Position numbers and translations under genes: made by a program. DNA of 64,000 nucleotides from assembly GCA_934316545.1 (NCBI GenBank), contig CAKRDT010000008.1:1-64000 (forward strand). The letters are read 5' to 3'. The notes beneath the pieces are model-generated. The model saw only the letters and a program-made list of their open reading frames with translations, ran no database searches and was not told the DNA's origin. How positions within the stretch are numbered: the first letter of the stretch is position 1; each line of letters starts with the position of its first letter. Positions 40,326 through 48,755 of this stretch are shown one piece after another. The DNA is from an uncultured Agathobacter sp. (lineage in GTDB: Bacteria > Bacillota > Clostridia > Lachnospirales > Lachnospiraceae).

Positions 40326-40497
40326 TTATCCACATTATCCACATAGTTTTGTTGATTGATCAATTTTGCTATGTGGATTTTTTGTTGCTAACCTATTTGT
40401 TTTTTTGCACTCTTTACACTGCTCCATTTTACGGCATTTGAGGATTATCGATCGATTTTATCCCGCTATTTCGACAAAATTATCCACATTATCCACG
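40326..40497 (+). promoter_or_regulatory. DnaA-box cluster, two tandem pairs
   Basis: Three perfect TTATCCACA boxes (40326-40334, 40335-40343, 40480-40488) and one TTATCCACG (40489-40497). Each pair is directly abutting and in the same orientation, and the pairs are 136 bases apart in the murC-dnaD gap. The cluster lies upstream of a DnaD/DnaC-type replication operon. Four copies of a 9-base consensus in 172 bases is far beyond chance. DnaA could regulate the operon, or the site could titrate DnaA. The second box overlaps one arm of the murC terminator. Confidence 0.8.
40337..40383 (+). terminator. Intrinsic terminator of murC
   Basis: Arms ATCCACATAG (40337-40346) and CTATGTGGAT (40369-40378), an inner TTGAT / ATCAA pairing, then six T residues. 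It is 12 bases beyond the murC stop. Confidence 0.9.
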
Positions 40498-40573
40498 TTT
40501 TCCTCATCGCTTGTAATCCCTTGATTTTCGCGGATTTGCGGACCTTTTTCTTCTTCCATTTGCAAAATGATTG

Positions 40574-40582
40574 TGCTATAAT
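40574..40582 (+). promoter_or_regulatory. Extended -10 promoter of the dnaD-dnaC operon
   Basis: TGCTATAAT at 40574-40582 is an extended -10 element 29 bases before the dnaD ATG. No convincing -35 hexamer. The DnaA boxes lie 77-248 bases upstream. Confidence 0.65.
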
Positions 40583-40611
40583 CACAAATGCACTAAAGGA
40601 AAGGGAATACT

Positions 40612-41799
40612 ATGGTTCAGATTCAGTTACATAATGATTGTCCAATTACAGATACCTTAATTTCGAATCGTTTCATCGACGATTTTATGCCACAGGCAAA
40701 CGGTGAATTTGTTAAGGTATATTTATATTTATTACGTTGCATGCAATCTCATGCATACAATTTTACGATTACTGCAGTTGCAGACAAATTTAATAACACA
40801 GAAATGGACGTCATCCGCGCGCTGCGCTATTGGCAGAAAACAGGACTTCTGCGTCTGGACGAAACTACGCAGGGAGAGATCTGTGGGATCCATATGCTTC
40901 CTTATGATGGCAGCGATCGCAATCCAGCCACAGACAACCGTTCCATGATGGTTGATTCCCCACAAGCAAAAAATTTATCGCCTTCGGACAACCAGACCAA
41001 TCCGGATTCTTCGATTGATGCAGTTTCCGCTTCCGAGAAAGCCGAAAAGGTAAAAGCAATCCTTGAAGCGGCTTCCACGCCTGGCGATTCAGTCAGCGAT
41101 ACCGGTGCGACACCGGCAAAGCGCAAATACACTCTCGATGAGATTGCCGCCTTTCGCAAGGACGAATCGATTTCCGAATTATTCTTTATTGTAGAAACTT
41201 ACATCCGCCATCCACTCAGCGAATCGGATGTCAACACCGTGCTCTACTGGCGCGAAGAGCTTCATTTCTCCAACGACCTGATCGTCTACTTGCTGGAGTA
41301 TTGTATCAGCAAGGGACATTCGAGCATGCGTTATCTGGACAGGGTTGCAATCGGATGGCACGCCAACCATATTACAACGGTTGAACAAGCCAAGGAGGAT
41401 GCCGCGATTCATTCGCAGGCATACTACGGTGTCATGAAAGCACTTGGCATTACCGGACGAAGTCTCGTGGAATCCGAGACTGCATTCATTCGCAAATGGA
41501 CGAAGGAATATGCTTTTGATCTTGCGCTGATCCAGGAAGCGTGCAGCCGCACGATTTCTGCGACGCATCAGCCAAGTTTCGAATATACCGACTCCATCCT
41601 TACCAACTGGCACAAGAATCAGGTGCATACGCTTGAAGATGTGAAACGCATCGATGCTTCGTATTCCAAGGCGAAGAAGACTTCTTCGAAAGCGGTCAAT
41701 TCCGCAAGCATTAAGCGGAACAGCTTTAACAACTTTAATCCACGCAACTATGACTACGAGAATCTTGAGGGTGCACTTCTATCCTCAACCATTCGTTAA
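40612..41799 (+). CDS. dnaD: DnaD-domain replication initiation protein
   Basis: A 395-residue protein with a winged-helix N-terminal domain (about 1-95) and two copies of the DnaD/DnaB C-terminal fold. The first copy is at about 170-260 (YTLDEIAAFRKD, then MRYLDRVAIGWHANHI). The second is at about 275-345 (YYGVMKALGI, then YTDSILTNWHKNQV). The tandem arrangement resembles the DnaB protein of Bacillus and phage replisome organisers as well as DnaD. It probably loads the replicative helicase with the DnaC-like ATPase encoded next, 14 bases downstream. A linker at about 100-165 is Ser/Thr/Asp-rich. Assignment to DnaD versus DnaB is not certain. Confidence 0.85.
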   Translation: MVQIQLHNDCPITDTLISNRFIDDFMPQANGEFVKVYLYLLRCMQSHAYNFTITAVADKFNNTEMDVIRALRYWQKTGLLRLDETTQGEICGIHMLPYDGSDRNPATDNRSMMVDSPQAKNLSPSDNQTNPDSSIDAVSASEKAEKVKAILEAASTPGDSVSDTGATPAKRKYTLDEIAAFRKDESISELFFIVETYIRHPLSESDVNTVLYWREELHFSNDLIVYLLEYCISKGHSSMRYLDRVAIGWHANHITTVEQAKEDAAIHSQAYYGVMKALGITGRSLVESETAFIRKWTKEYAFDLALIQEACSRTISATHQPSFEYTDSILTNWHKNQVHTLEDVKRIDASYSKAKKTSSKAVNSASIKRNSFNNFNPRNYDYENLEGALLSSTIR

Positions 41800-41813
41800 T
41801 CCCGGAGGAAACT

Positions 41814-42806
41814 ATGGCACTGTCAAATTCCCAATATGATGAAATCATGCGAGACTACGACCGTCAGCAGCTTGAGGACCGCCGTATTCTCGATGAGCGC
41901 CGCCTGTCTGTCTACGCACGCGTTCCGCGTCTGCAGGAAATCGATGCTGCAGTTGCGTCCAGCGCCGTTCACAAGGCTCGTCTTTTATTGGATGGCGATT
42001 CGTCCGCGATTTCTTCGTTAAAAGATGAATTGAATGCTTTGCGGGAGGAACGGGTGATTCTTTTGAAAGAGAACGGATACACTCCGCAATATTTAGATCC
42101 GGTCTATCGATGCCGGGACTGCAAAGATACCGGATATATAAACGGTCAGAAATGTCACTGTTTTAAGCAGGCGATCATCAATACCGTTTACGCCCAGTCC
42201 AATCTCCAGACGATTCTGGAGCGCGAGAATTTTGAGCACTTTTCTTTTGATTTCTATTCCGACGATGACATCAGCACCACTACCGGATTATCCGCTTTAA
42301 CGACCGCGAAACAGGCAGTGGAATCATGCCATCAGTTTATTGATGATTTTGACAACAAACCGAAGAATTTATTTTTCTACGGCGATACCGGAGTGGGAAA
42401 GACGTTCCTCTCAAACTGCATCGCCAAAGAATTATTGGATAAAGGCTATTCGGTGATCTACTTTACAGCTTTTCAATTATTTGATATATTAAGCAAAGGT
42501 GTGTTTGAAAAAGATGCCGACGCGATTGCGGCGCATCAGAACATATTTGACTGCGATCTGCTTGTAATCGATGATTTAGGTACCGAACTGTCCAATTCCT
42601 TTACAACTTCGCAGCTTTTTCTATGTGTCAATGAGCGCCTGCTCCGACACAAATCAACAATTATTTCGACCAATCTGAATTTCAACCAGATTGTAGATAT
42701 TTATTCGGAGAGAACCTTCTCCCGGATCTGCGGCGACTATACGATGATCAAGCTTTTTTCAAAAACTGATATCCGTATCCAAAAGCAGCAGCGGTCAAAC
42801 CGTTAA
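41814..42806 (+). CDS. dnaC: DnaC/DnaI-type helicase loader
   Basis: A 330-residue AAA+ ATPase. An N-terminal helical region is followed by a zinc-finger-like CRDCKDTGYINGQKCHC (about 101-117), Walker A FYGDTGVGKTFL near 185-196 and Walker B LLVIDDLGTELS near 248-259, plus an arginine finger region SERTFSRICGDY. This matches the helicase loader DnaI/DnaC family. It follows dnaD by 14 bases with a ribosome site CCGGAGG and so probably forms one operon. In Bacillus, DnaD, DnaB and DnaI load the helicase at oriC; here the roles would match. Confidence 0.93.
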   Translation: MALSNSQYDEIMRDYDRQQLEDRRILDERRLSVYARVPRLQEIDAAVASSAVHKARLLLDGDSSAISSLKDELNALREERVILLKENGYTPQYLDPVYRCRDCKDTGYINGQKCHCFKQAIINTVYAQSNLQTILERENFEHFSFDFYSDDDISTTTGLSALTTAKQAVESCHQFIDDFDNKPKNLFFYGDTGVGKTFLSNCIAKELLDKGYSVIYFTAFQLFDILSKGVFEKDADAIAAHQNIFDCDLLVIDDLGTELSNSFTTSQLFLCVNERLLRHKSTIISTNLNFNQIVDIYSERTFSRICGDYTMIKLFSKTDIRIQKQQRSNR

Positions 42807-42870
42807 TATCCTGTTTATCTCGCAGGTTATTACATATAAATATTGTTACACATTTAATGGAGGACAAATC

Positions 42871-44055
42871 ATGCCAAACGATGAAAGAATTCTGGAAACC
42901 ATGCCAACCGGTACTTTGGGACTGATCCCAACCGCCAGCTGCGCCGAACTCGGAAAAAAAGTAAACAACTATCTTGCGACCTGGAGAGAGCACCGCGAAC
43001 ATGAGCATCACAATGACATCGCTTTCAAAGATTATCACAAAAACAGCTACATTATTGAGCCATACATCCCACGATTCGGTTCCGGCGAAGCCAAATGTGT
43101 GATCAACCAGTCCGTGCGTGGCTATGATCTCTATATTATGGTCGATGTAACCAATTACAGCCTGACTTACTCTCTGTGTGGACAGACGAACCATATGTCT
43201 CCGGATGACCACTTTGCAGACTTAAAGCGTGTTATCGCGGCGGTCGGCGGAAAGGCCCGCAGAATTACAGTTATCCTGCCATTCCTGTATGAGAGCCGTC
43301 AGCACAGAAGAACCGCCCGCGAATCGCTCGACTGTCCGTTAGCATTACAGGAGCTTTACAATATGGGAATCGACAACATCATTACTTTTGATGCTCACGA
43401 TCCTCGTGTCGTAAATGCGATCCCACTCAACGGATTCGAGAACGTAATGCCTTCTTACCAGTTCATCAAGGGTATCTTAAAGAATGTTAAGGATCTTACC
43501 ATCGATTCGGATCACTTAATGATCATCAGCCCGGATGAAGGTGCTACCAACCGTGCGATCTATCTTGCAAACGTACTCGGTGTCGATATGGGTATGTTCT
43601 ACAAGAGACGCGATTACAGTAAGATTGTTGACGGACGTAACCCGATCGTTGCTCATGAGTTCTTAGGTTCCAATGTGGAAGGCAAAGATGTATTTATTAT
43701 CGATGATATGATTTCTTCCGGCGAAAGTATGATCGATACCGCAAGAGAATTAAAAAAGCGTAAAGCAAACCGTATCTTCGTGGTTTCTACGTTCGGTCTG
43801 TTCACAAACGGACTTGCTTCTTTCGATAAGGCATACGAAGAAGGTCTGATCTACCGTGTTGTTACCACCAACCTGATCTACCAGACTCCGGAACTCTTAA
43901 GCAGAGAATACTACATCAGCTGCGATATGAGTAAGTATATTGCTTATATCATTGATACTTTGAATCATGATTCTTCGATCAGCGATCTTCTTAATCCATA
44001 CGATCGCATCAAGAATTATGTGCAGAAGTACAATGATGCACAGAAGAATGCATAA
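42871..44055 (+). CDS. prs: Ribose-phosphate pyrophosphokinase (PRPP synthetase)
   Basis: Makes PRPP from ribose-5-phosphate and ATP. The 394-residue protein is longer than the usual 310-320 residues. It keeps the pyrophosphokinase fold with LPFLYESRQHRRTARESL, DAHDPRV, and a PRPP site VFIIDDMISSGESMIDTAREL. The N-terminal extension of about 60 residues includes a His-rich HREHEHHND stretch. This class II-like long form occurs beside a second short Prs in Lachnospiraceae; only this copy is in view. The ATG follows TGGAGG. It lies 64 bases after the dnaC gene and may be part of that operon. A strong terminator follows. Confidence 0.92.
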   Translation: MPNDERILETMPTGTLGLIPTASCAELGKKVNNYLATWREHREHEHHNDIAFKDYHKNSYIIEPYIPRFGSGEAKCVINQSVRGYDLYIMVDVTNYSLTYSLCGQTNHMSPDDHFADLKRVIAAVGGKARRITVILPFLYESRQHRRTARESLDCPLALQELYNMGIDNIITFDAHDPRVVNAIPLNGFENVMPSYQFIKGILKNVKDLTIDSDHLMIISPDEGATNRAIYLANVLGVDMGMFYKRRDYSKIVDGRNPIVAHEFLGSNVEGKDVFIIDDMISSGESMIDTARELKKRKANRIFVVSTFGLFTNGLASFDKAYEEGLIYRVVTTNLIYQTPELLSREYYISCDMSKYIAYIIDTLNHDSSISDLLNPYDRIKNYVQKYNDAQKNA

Positions 44056-44077
44056 TTTGACATGATTTTATAGAGAT

Positions 44078-44115
44078 AAAAATGACGGGTATGAATCTCA
44101 TGCCCGTCATTTTTC
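44078..44115. terminator. Bidirectional terminator after prs
   Basis: Arms AAAAATGACGGG and CCCGTCATTTTT, with an inner ATGA / TCAT pairing. It separates prs from the HD-domain gene. The rest of 44056-44296 shows nothing recognised. Confidence 0.9.
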
Positions 44116-44296
44116 TTATACTTTCTCATATCAAACATTCTCCCTCATATCGTAAATCAAAACAATTTCATCTCTTGAATTGCTCTCTCAATACGTTTTA
44201 TTATAAAACACGTTCCGTGCGTGTCAATATTATTTTTTCTTGAAAATTTGCAAATTTTACTCTTAAGGACAAAATCCCGGTAATCGATCCGAATGA

Positions 44297-44902
44297 TCAG
44301 GCTTCACGAATGTGTCCCTGATCCAGATGTGGCTGAATAAAATTCTCGCGCGCATATTCCCACAATGTTTCCGAGCCTTCTGCCGTATGTGCGTTTCGTC
44401 CGAGGATCTGGCTTAGCTGTACACTGTGTTCTACCCACGCCTTGCCGTCTGTAGCGGCATTCAGCATCATAGGCTGTATATTGTCCATCGTCCTTGCAAA
44501 TTTGGCTTCCGGAGTCTCCTGTGCCTCAAATTCCAGCCACAGATCATACATCTTCTTTCCCTGTTCCTCCGGCAGCATTCCATAGATGCGATCCGCCGCC
44601 TTGCGTTCGCGCGCAGCCTGTGTCTTTTTGCCTTCCTCATCATAGGCATAAGTATCCCCGGCATCGATCTCAACCAGATCATGAATGAGAAGCATACTGA
44701 TCGTATGGAGCACATCGATCTCCTGATTCGCATATTCACTGAGTAAAAGTGTCATGATTGCCATATGCCACGCATGCTCCGCATCATCTTCTTTGCGCGT
44801 CCCACCGGTCAGATACGTCTGCCTTCCGATAAACTTCTCCTTGTCGATCTCGCGGATGAAATCAAATTGTTTGTCCAGACGCTGCTTTGTTTCTTTGTTC
44901 AT
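44297..44902 (-). CDS. HD-domain hydrolase, HDDC2/YfbR type
   Basis: A 201-residue single-domain HD hydrolase. Metal-binding residues are visible as EHAWHMAIMTLLL (H), LLIHDLVEIDAGD (HD), and a later D in RTMDNIQPMML. This pattern fits COG1896 (5'-deoxynucleotidase YfbR / HDDC2). Substrate is inferred to be a deoxynucleoside monophosphate, but this has not been shown. It starts at the border of the accessory region and is transcribed alone. A TATGATAG sequence upstream of its ATG (44957-44950) may be a -10, and it overlaps the mscL remnant. Confidence 0.85.
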   Translation of the reverse strand: MNKETKQRLDKQFDFIREIDKEKFIGRQTYLTGGTRKEDDAEHAWHMAIMTLLLSEYANQEIDVLHTISMLLIHDLVEIDAGDTYAYDEEGKKTQAARERKAADRIYGMLPEEQGKKMYDLWLEFEAQETPEAKFARTMDNIQPMMLNAATDGKAWVEHSVQLSQILGRNAHTAEGSETLWEYARENFIQPHLDQGHIREA

Positions 44903-44927
44903 CTCTATTCTTTGGCTCCTTCTCGAC

Positions 44928-45050
44928 TTACCATTCTCTTTCTTCTATCATAGCACATCCAGAAATAAAGTGTGTGATTGCCGTATCCATAACATTGCCT
45001 CTTAAAATAAATTTCTTGAACTCCTCCATAAACTTACTTTTCTTCTTCAT
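44928..45050 (-). pseudogene. mscL: Truncated mscL fragment
   Basis: A 40-codon frame encodes MKKKSKFMEEFKKFILRGNV then MDTAITHF, which matches the N-terminus of the large-conductance mechanosensitive channel MscL (family pattern FKEFxxRGNVMDxAV). After about residue 28 the similarity stops, and the frame ends at a TAA (44930-44928). MscL is about 130-150 residues, so this is a remnant. The truncated end lies next to the promoter region of the HD hydrolase gene. The rest of 44903-45192 holds nothing recognised. Confidence 0.6.
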
Positions 45051-45192
45051 CGTGTCATATTCTCCCTTTTTTCTTTTGTAAGTTATTTATGGATTTATTT
45101 TATCACAGAACTTCTACACTTGCTAAATCCATCGTATAGCATTATTTGTTTTATTTTGTTGTGTTGGAGCAGCAAACGTTTTTGCGCTTACA

Positions 45193-46185
45193 TTAAATTC
45201 GCACATATCTCTGATTCCTGCTATTCGGTTTGTCCGGTATCGTCATCTGAACCAGGTTCATCGCAATCGCCGGTTGAAGATAATTCCTTCGGAATCCTTC
45301 TTTCGCTTTTAGTCCCAGCCGTTCCATCAAAACATTACTCGTGTAAGGAACATCATACTCCATAATATCCAGTAGCTTTTGGATCGATTCCGGAAGATAT
45401 TCATTTTTCTCACTGAACTGAACCGATATCTCCTCTAGAATTTTATCGATCTGAGACAGCATAAATTCGATAAACATCGTAGATTCTCCGGCAACGTGGC
45501 ACTGTGAAATCACCGCATAATAATCATCCTGAAATTTTTCAATCTGACTTTCAATAGGGATGTATTCAAACACCGATTTCCATTTCGATAAAATAGCCGT
45601 ATGCCATAATCTCGCCATTCTGCCGTTACCATCCGAAAAAGGATGAATAAATACGAACTCATAATGAAATACACTACTTAAAATCAATGGATGAACATCA
45701 TTCTGAACTTCTTTCATCCAGGCAAACAAATCTTCCATAAGCTGCGGCACAATCCGCGCCGGCGGTGCCATAAAAATACATTCATCGCCATTGAAGACAC
45801 CTTCCTCACCGGAACGAAACTGCCCCGACTCATCCACAAGATACTTTGTCATAATTCCATGAAACTGCTTCAACTGCCCAATATTATATGGATCAATCTC
45901 TGAAAGATGTTCATACGCGGCATAGGCGTTTTTTACTTCCTGAATTTCTTTACGTTCCCCCAACACCGTCTTACCATTTATCAAATCCCGAACCTGTCCC
46001 AACGTCAACGAATTCGCTTCAATTTTCAAAGAAGAATGAATCGACTTGATCCTATTATTGCGTCTTAAATGTGGTTTTGCTTCCAAATTACTGGTTGCGG
46101 TTATTTGGCCGATTTTCTCGGAAATTGATGATACATATGATAATATCTTATTTGTTATCGTAAAAGGCGGTCTGTATTCTCCCAT
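45193..46185 (-). CDS. Fic family protein, probable AMP transferase
   Basis: Fic proteins transfer AMP or another nucleotide moiety to a target protein. The 330-residue protein has the complete active motif HPFSDGNGRMARLW near residue 195-208. The N-terminal part contains SSLKIEANSLT, which resembles the (S/T)xxxE(G/N) inhibitory helix of class II Fic, where the Glu blocks ATP binding. A C-terminal winged-helix-like region (PESIQKLLDIMEYDV onward) may bind DNA. No antitoxin gene is beside it. It is in the AT-rich accessory region with defence-like remnants, so a stress or phage-related role is possible. Confidence 0.9.
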   Translation of the reverse strand: MGEYRPPFTITNKILSYVSSISEKIGQITATSNLEAKPHLRRNNRIKSIHSSLKIEANSLTLGQVRDLINGKTVLGERKEIQEVKNAYAAYEHLSEIDPYNIGQLKQFHGIMTKYLVDESGQFRSGEEGVFNGDECIFMAPPARIVPQLMEDLFAWMKEVQNDVHPLILSSVFHYEFVFIHPFSDGNGRMARLWHTAILSKWKSVFEYIPIESQIEKFQDDYYAVISQCHVAGESTMFIEFMLSQIDKILEEISVQFSEKNEYLPESIQKLLDIMEYDVPYTSNVLMERLGLKAKEGFRRNYLQPAIAMNLVQMTIPDKPNSRNQRYVRI

Positions 46186-46222
46186 ATAAATACCTCCGTT
46201 ATCTTGCGTATTATCTTACGCA

Positions 46223-46642
46223 TTATCTTCCTCTATTATACGATTTTTCATCCAAAAATACCATCTTTTCCTTCACCTGACCCGGCACATCAATGAGGCC
46301 GAATCGATAGAACAGTGCATAGATATACGTCACTCCGCGGATATCTCCGAGTGCCTTCGGCCGCTCCACCACACTACCGGTTTCCCCGATATGGGAAAAA
46401 GCCAGCATCACCGAACTCCACACCAGACTCTTGCTGCAGCCGCGGCGATCGTTCCACAGCTCCTTCGTGTACGCTCCGCTTCGCCCTCTTCGCAGTTCAT
46501 ACGTAAACTCTAATCCCGAGTATGTCTTAAAAACAGTTCCCTGAAAAAGGCATACCGCATCCCACAGATTTTCCTCGGTCGGCTCCGCCTGTAAAACCGC
46601 AAGCATATTCTGTTCCCGATTTATATTATGTTCGTTCACCAT
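46223..46642 (-). CDS. Hypothetical protein
   Basis: A 139-residue protein with no family I recognise. It is soluble, contains RRGRSGAYTKELWNDRRGCSK and a hydrophobic LVWSSVMLAFSHIG segment, and ends in a basic SYNRGR. The ATG at 46642 is chosen because AAGGAG lies just before it; the frame extends 16 codons upstream. It is 37 bases upstream of the Fic gene and could be co-transcribed with it, as some Fic genes have a small partner, but no antitoxin motif is seen. Confidence 0.55.
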   Translation of the reverse strand: MVNEHNINREQNMLAVLQAEPTEENLWDAVCLFQGTVFKTYSGLEFTYELRRGRSGAYTKELWNDRRGCSKSLVWSSVMLAFSHIGETGSVVERPKALGDIRGVTYIYALFYRFGLIDVPGQVKEKMVFLDEKSYNRGR

Positions 46643-46695
46643 TGTACTCCTTGCTTCCGATTCCGATTCGCCATTTCTTCGTATAACCACTATAA

Positions 46696-46957
46696 TTATT
46701 TTATGTTCTTCTTTATCTCCTCTGCCGCATTCACAATTCCCTTATATCTTTCTTCATCCTGCCTACACCAAAACTACAGCGGTTCCGTCTTTTAACGTCA
46801 TGAGTTTGAGCGCGGTCAATTTTTCCTTAACACAATTGAAAACCTGAACCTTTCCAGGTTTGATCAGCCCCATATCGCTCTTCAACGTATTAATAATTTT
46901 TCTTTCGTCCTCACCCTCAACAAAATATTGGTAGTACCTTGTCCTTTTTCCCTGCAT
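46696..46957 (-). pseudogene. TOPRIM-like protein remnant, paired with ATPase remnant
   Basis: A 64-residue frame starts MQGKRTRYYQYFVEGEDERK, resembling the N-terminus (EGEDE) of TOPRIM-like proteins that pair with ABC-type ATPases. It ends early in TAVVLV, just where a Toprim D-x-D motif would follow. Beyond the stop, in a shifted frame, lies about 20 codons reading DEERYKGIVNAAEEIKNIK before a stop at 46696. The pattern fits an internal deletion leaving the two ends joined out of frame. That reading is inference. Confidence 0.5.
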
Positions 46958-47679
46958 TAACTTTCCTCTTTTGCGAACTCATCGATTTCTGCAATCTTAT
47001 AAACCAATTCTATGTTAGGTGTTGTAGAAAATAAATCATTATCAACTGCTCTCCTTACAGAGTCCGTACTGCGCTTCAAATAATCAGATGCATAAACGCA
47101 CTTAATCAATTGCTCATTCTCATATAACTCTTTCTTCAAGAAAGTATAAGAATGCTTAGGCAAAGGCAAATCTAAAATATCTGAATTGTGCGTTGTAAAA
47201 AAAAGTTGTTCATTGTCACGCAATCCGGCGATCATAATTGTTAAAAATGCCTTTTCCAATTCACTATGTATATATGAAAATTTCTCATCACAATAATAAA
47301 ATCCACATTCTCCCTGATATATAGAATAAATTAAAGAAGCAATATCGATTCCAGCGTTCGTTCCACTCGACAATATGTTTTTACGTATAATTTCACCGTC
47401 TTGTACTAACAAATCTCCCGACTTCATGTGAATGATATATGTGTTTTTAACTTCCGTAGATTGACTTACATTTATGATTGCAGGATCCAATGATTTTAAT
47501 GTATAATCTAGAACCTCCGCAAACACCTTTCCCCACGGTAAGCTCATCTTTCCCACTCCCATATCAGAAGGATAGGTAAACATCCATCCGATCGGCTCAA
47601 TATCGAACAACTCATCCGCATAATCACTCGTATATTTTAAAGGCAGACTATCGATTTTCTTTTCAGCTATACAAAAAGA
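46957..47679 (-). pseudogene. ABC-type AAA ATPase remnant (defence-like)
   Basis: A 217-residue frame from 47610 (TTG) with no usable ATG; the frame is open to 47679. It keeps the C-terminal half of an ABC/OLD-type ATPase: signature-like SSGTNAGIDIASLI, Walker-B-like FYYCDEKFSYIHSELE and an H-loop FFTTHNSDIL. The N-terminal half with Walker A is missing; upstream sequence runs into a terminator. Together with the neighbouring TOPRIM-like remnant it resembles the ATPase plus TOPRIM-like pairs of defence systems. It should be non-functional. Confidence 0.65.
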
Positions 47680-47710
47680 TTATAGCACAATAGACATATC
47701 GCCGCGAAAC

Positions 47711-47757
47711 AAAAAACGGCTGTAAGCCCTAATTTTACTAGCCTACAACCGTTTTTT
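47711..47757. terminator. Bidirectional terminator-like hairpin
   Basis: Arms AAAAAACGG and CCGTTTTTT close a stem that continues through TGTAxGC / GCxTACA with mismatches. It lies between the 47856-48731 gene and the ATPase remnant. Confidence 0.8.
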
Positions 47758-47855
47758 GCTTTTCAACTGTCAAAGACGGGATTTTATCACAGTGATCCTA
47801 TCAATGTAAAATGCAGATTATTTTTCCTCATTTGTTTGTTACAATACGCTTTTTC

Positions 47856-48731
47856 TCATTTCAGTGGAAACTTTTTCGGATATTTCACACATTGACTAAT
47901 CGACTTATGTATAACGCCTTCACTTGTAGCTTTCTCAAACTTCGTTTGTCCATACGCTCCCTTACTAACATAATACGACAATACACCATCTTTTAGTTTT
48001 AATGAAACATTCAAATTCTGTCCATCTGCTACATAATTTACAAAAACCATTCCATTTGCACGATAGTATATATTTCCTACTTTACCTTGCTTCTTTATCT
48101 GCTTAAGAATTTTAGCACCATTTTTCGCTTTCTTCAACTGTGCTTGTGTAATTTTCAATCCACCATATTCAACTAATTTCTTTCCATCCCATTTGGAATA
48201 ATATTTATTCCAGGTATGTCCTGTCCCATCTACGAGTGCATCAAATTGGCTATCTATAACTTCAAATTGGTTTTTTCCTAAATAGGTAATCCCTTCTCCA
48301 ATATTTTTTACTTCATTTGCCTGATTACCATTAAAGGTATATGCATACGTAAGCCATCCGCTGCCGCCGGCACCCGCATGAAATGTAACCATTCTTGTTT
48401 TCTTCAATTTATATACATTAAATGAGTCAGGATACAATTCCCAGCCTTCACATGCCACGATCTTTTTACATGCTGCCGACGTCACATACCATACTTTTGC
48501 ATCTGTATATCCGAAATCTCCTTCACTCTTTGCGGTAATTGCGATAGCCTCTTTCTTACCATCTCCATTCATATCCGCATATACAAATTCACGAATCGTT
48601 TCCGAAGTATTTTCTTTCAGCTTATTTCTAAGTGTATTCTCGGTTGCAGCTTTCGTATAAGTAGGACAGATAAATAATATTGTAATCAACATTATAAGCA
48701 TGATAACGATACTCTTACATTTTCTTTTCAT
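47856..48731 (-). CDS. Secreted protein with EF-hand-like loop, unknown function
   Basis: A 291-residue secreted protein: a signal peptide at about 1-29 (KSIVIMLIMLITILFICPTY, then TKAA), then a region with YADMNGDGKKEAIAITA, a DxNGDG calcium-binding (FG-GAP/dockerin-like) loop near 52-61. The C-terminal part is Lys/Tyr-rich with no named domain. It is the third gene of a probable operon with the 49400 and 49867 genes (24 and 5 bases apart) and shares the DxDGD loop with the gene at 48756. The region is AT-rich compared with the core. Confidence 0.65.
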   Translation of the reverse strand: MKRKCKSIVIMLIMLITILFICPTYTKAATENTLRNKLKENTSETIREFVYADMNGDGKKEAIAITAKSEGDFGYTDAKVWYVTSAACKKIVACEGWELYPDSFNVYKLKKTRMVTFHAGAGGSGWLTYAYTFNGNQANEVKNIGEGITYLGKNQFEVIDSQFDALVDGTGHTWNKYYSKWDGKKLVEYGGLKITQAQLKKAKNGAKILKQIKKQGKVGNIYYRANGMVFVNYVADGQNLNVSLKLKDGVLSYYVSKGAYGQTKFEKATSEGVIHKSISQCVKYPKKFPLK

Positions 48732-48755
48732 TTATGCTATCTCCTTTGCCCCAAA

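Noticed and set aside
45193-46642. Fic and the 139-residue protein as a Fic-antitoxin pair
   Set aside because: The inhibitory-like motif is already inside the Fic protein and the small protein shows none. Only gene closeness supports a pair.
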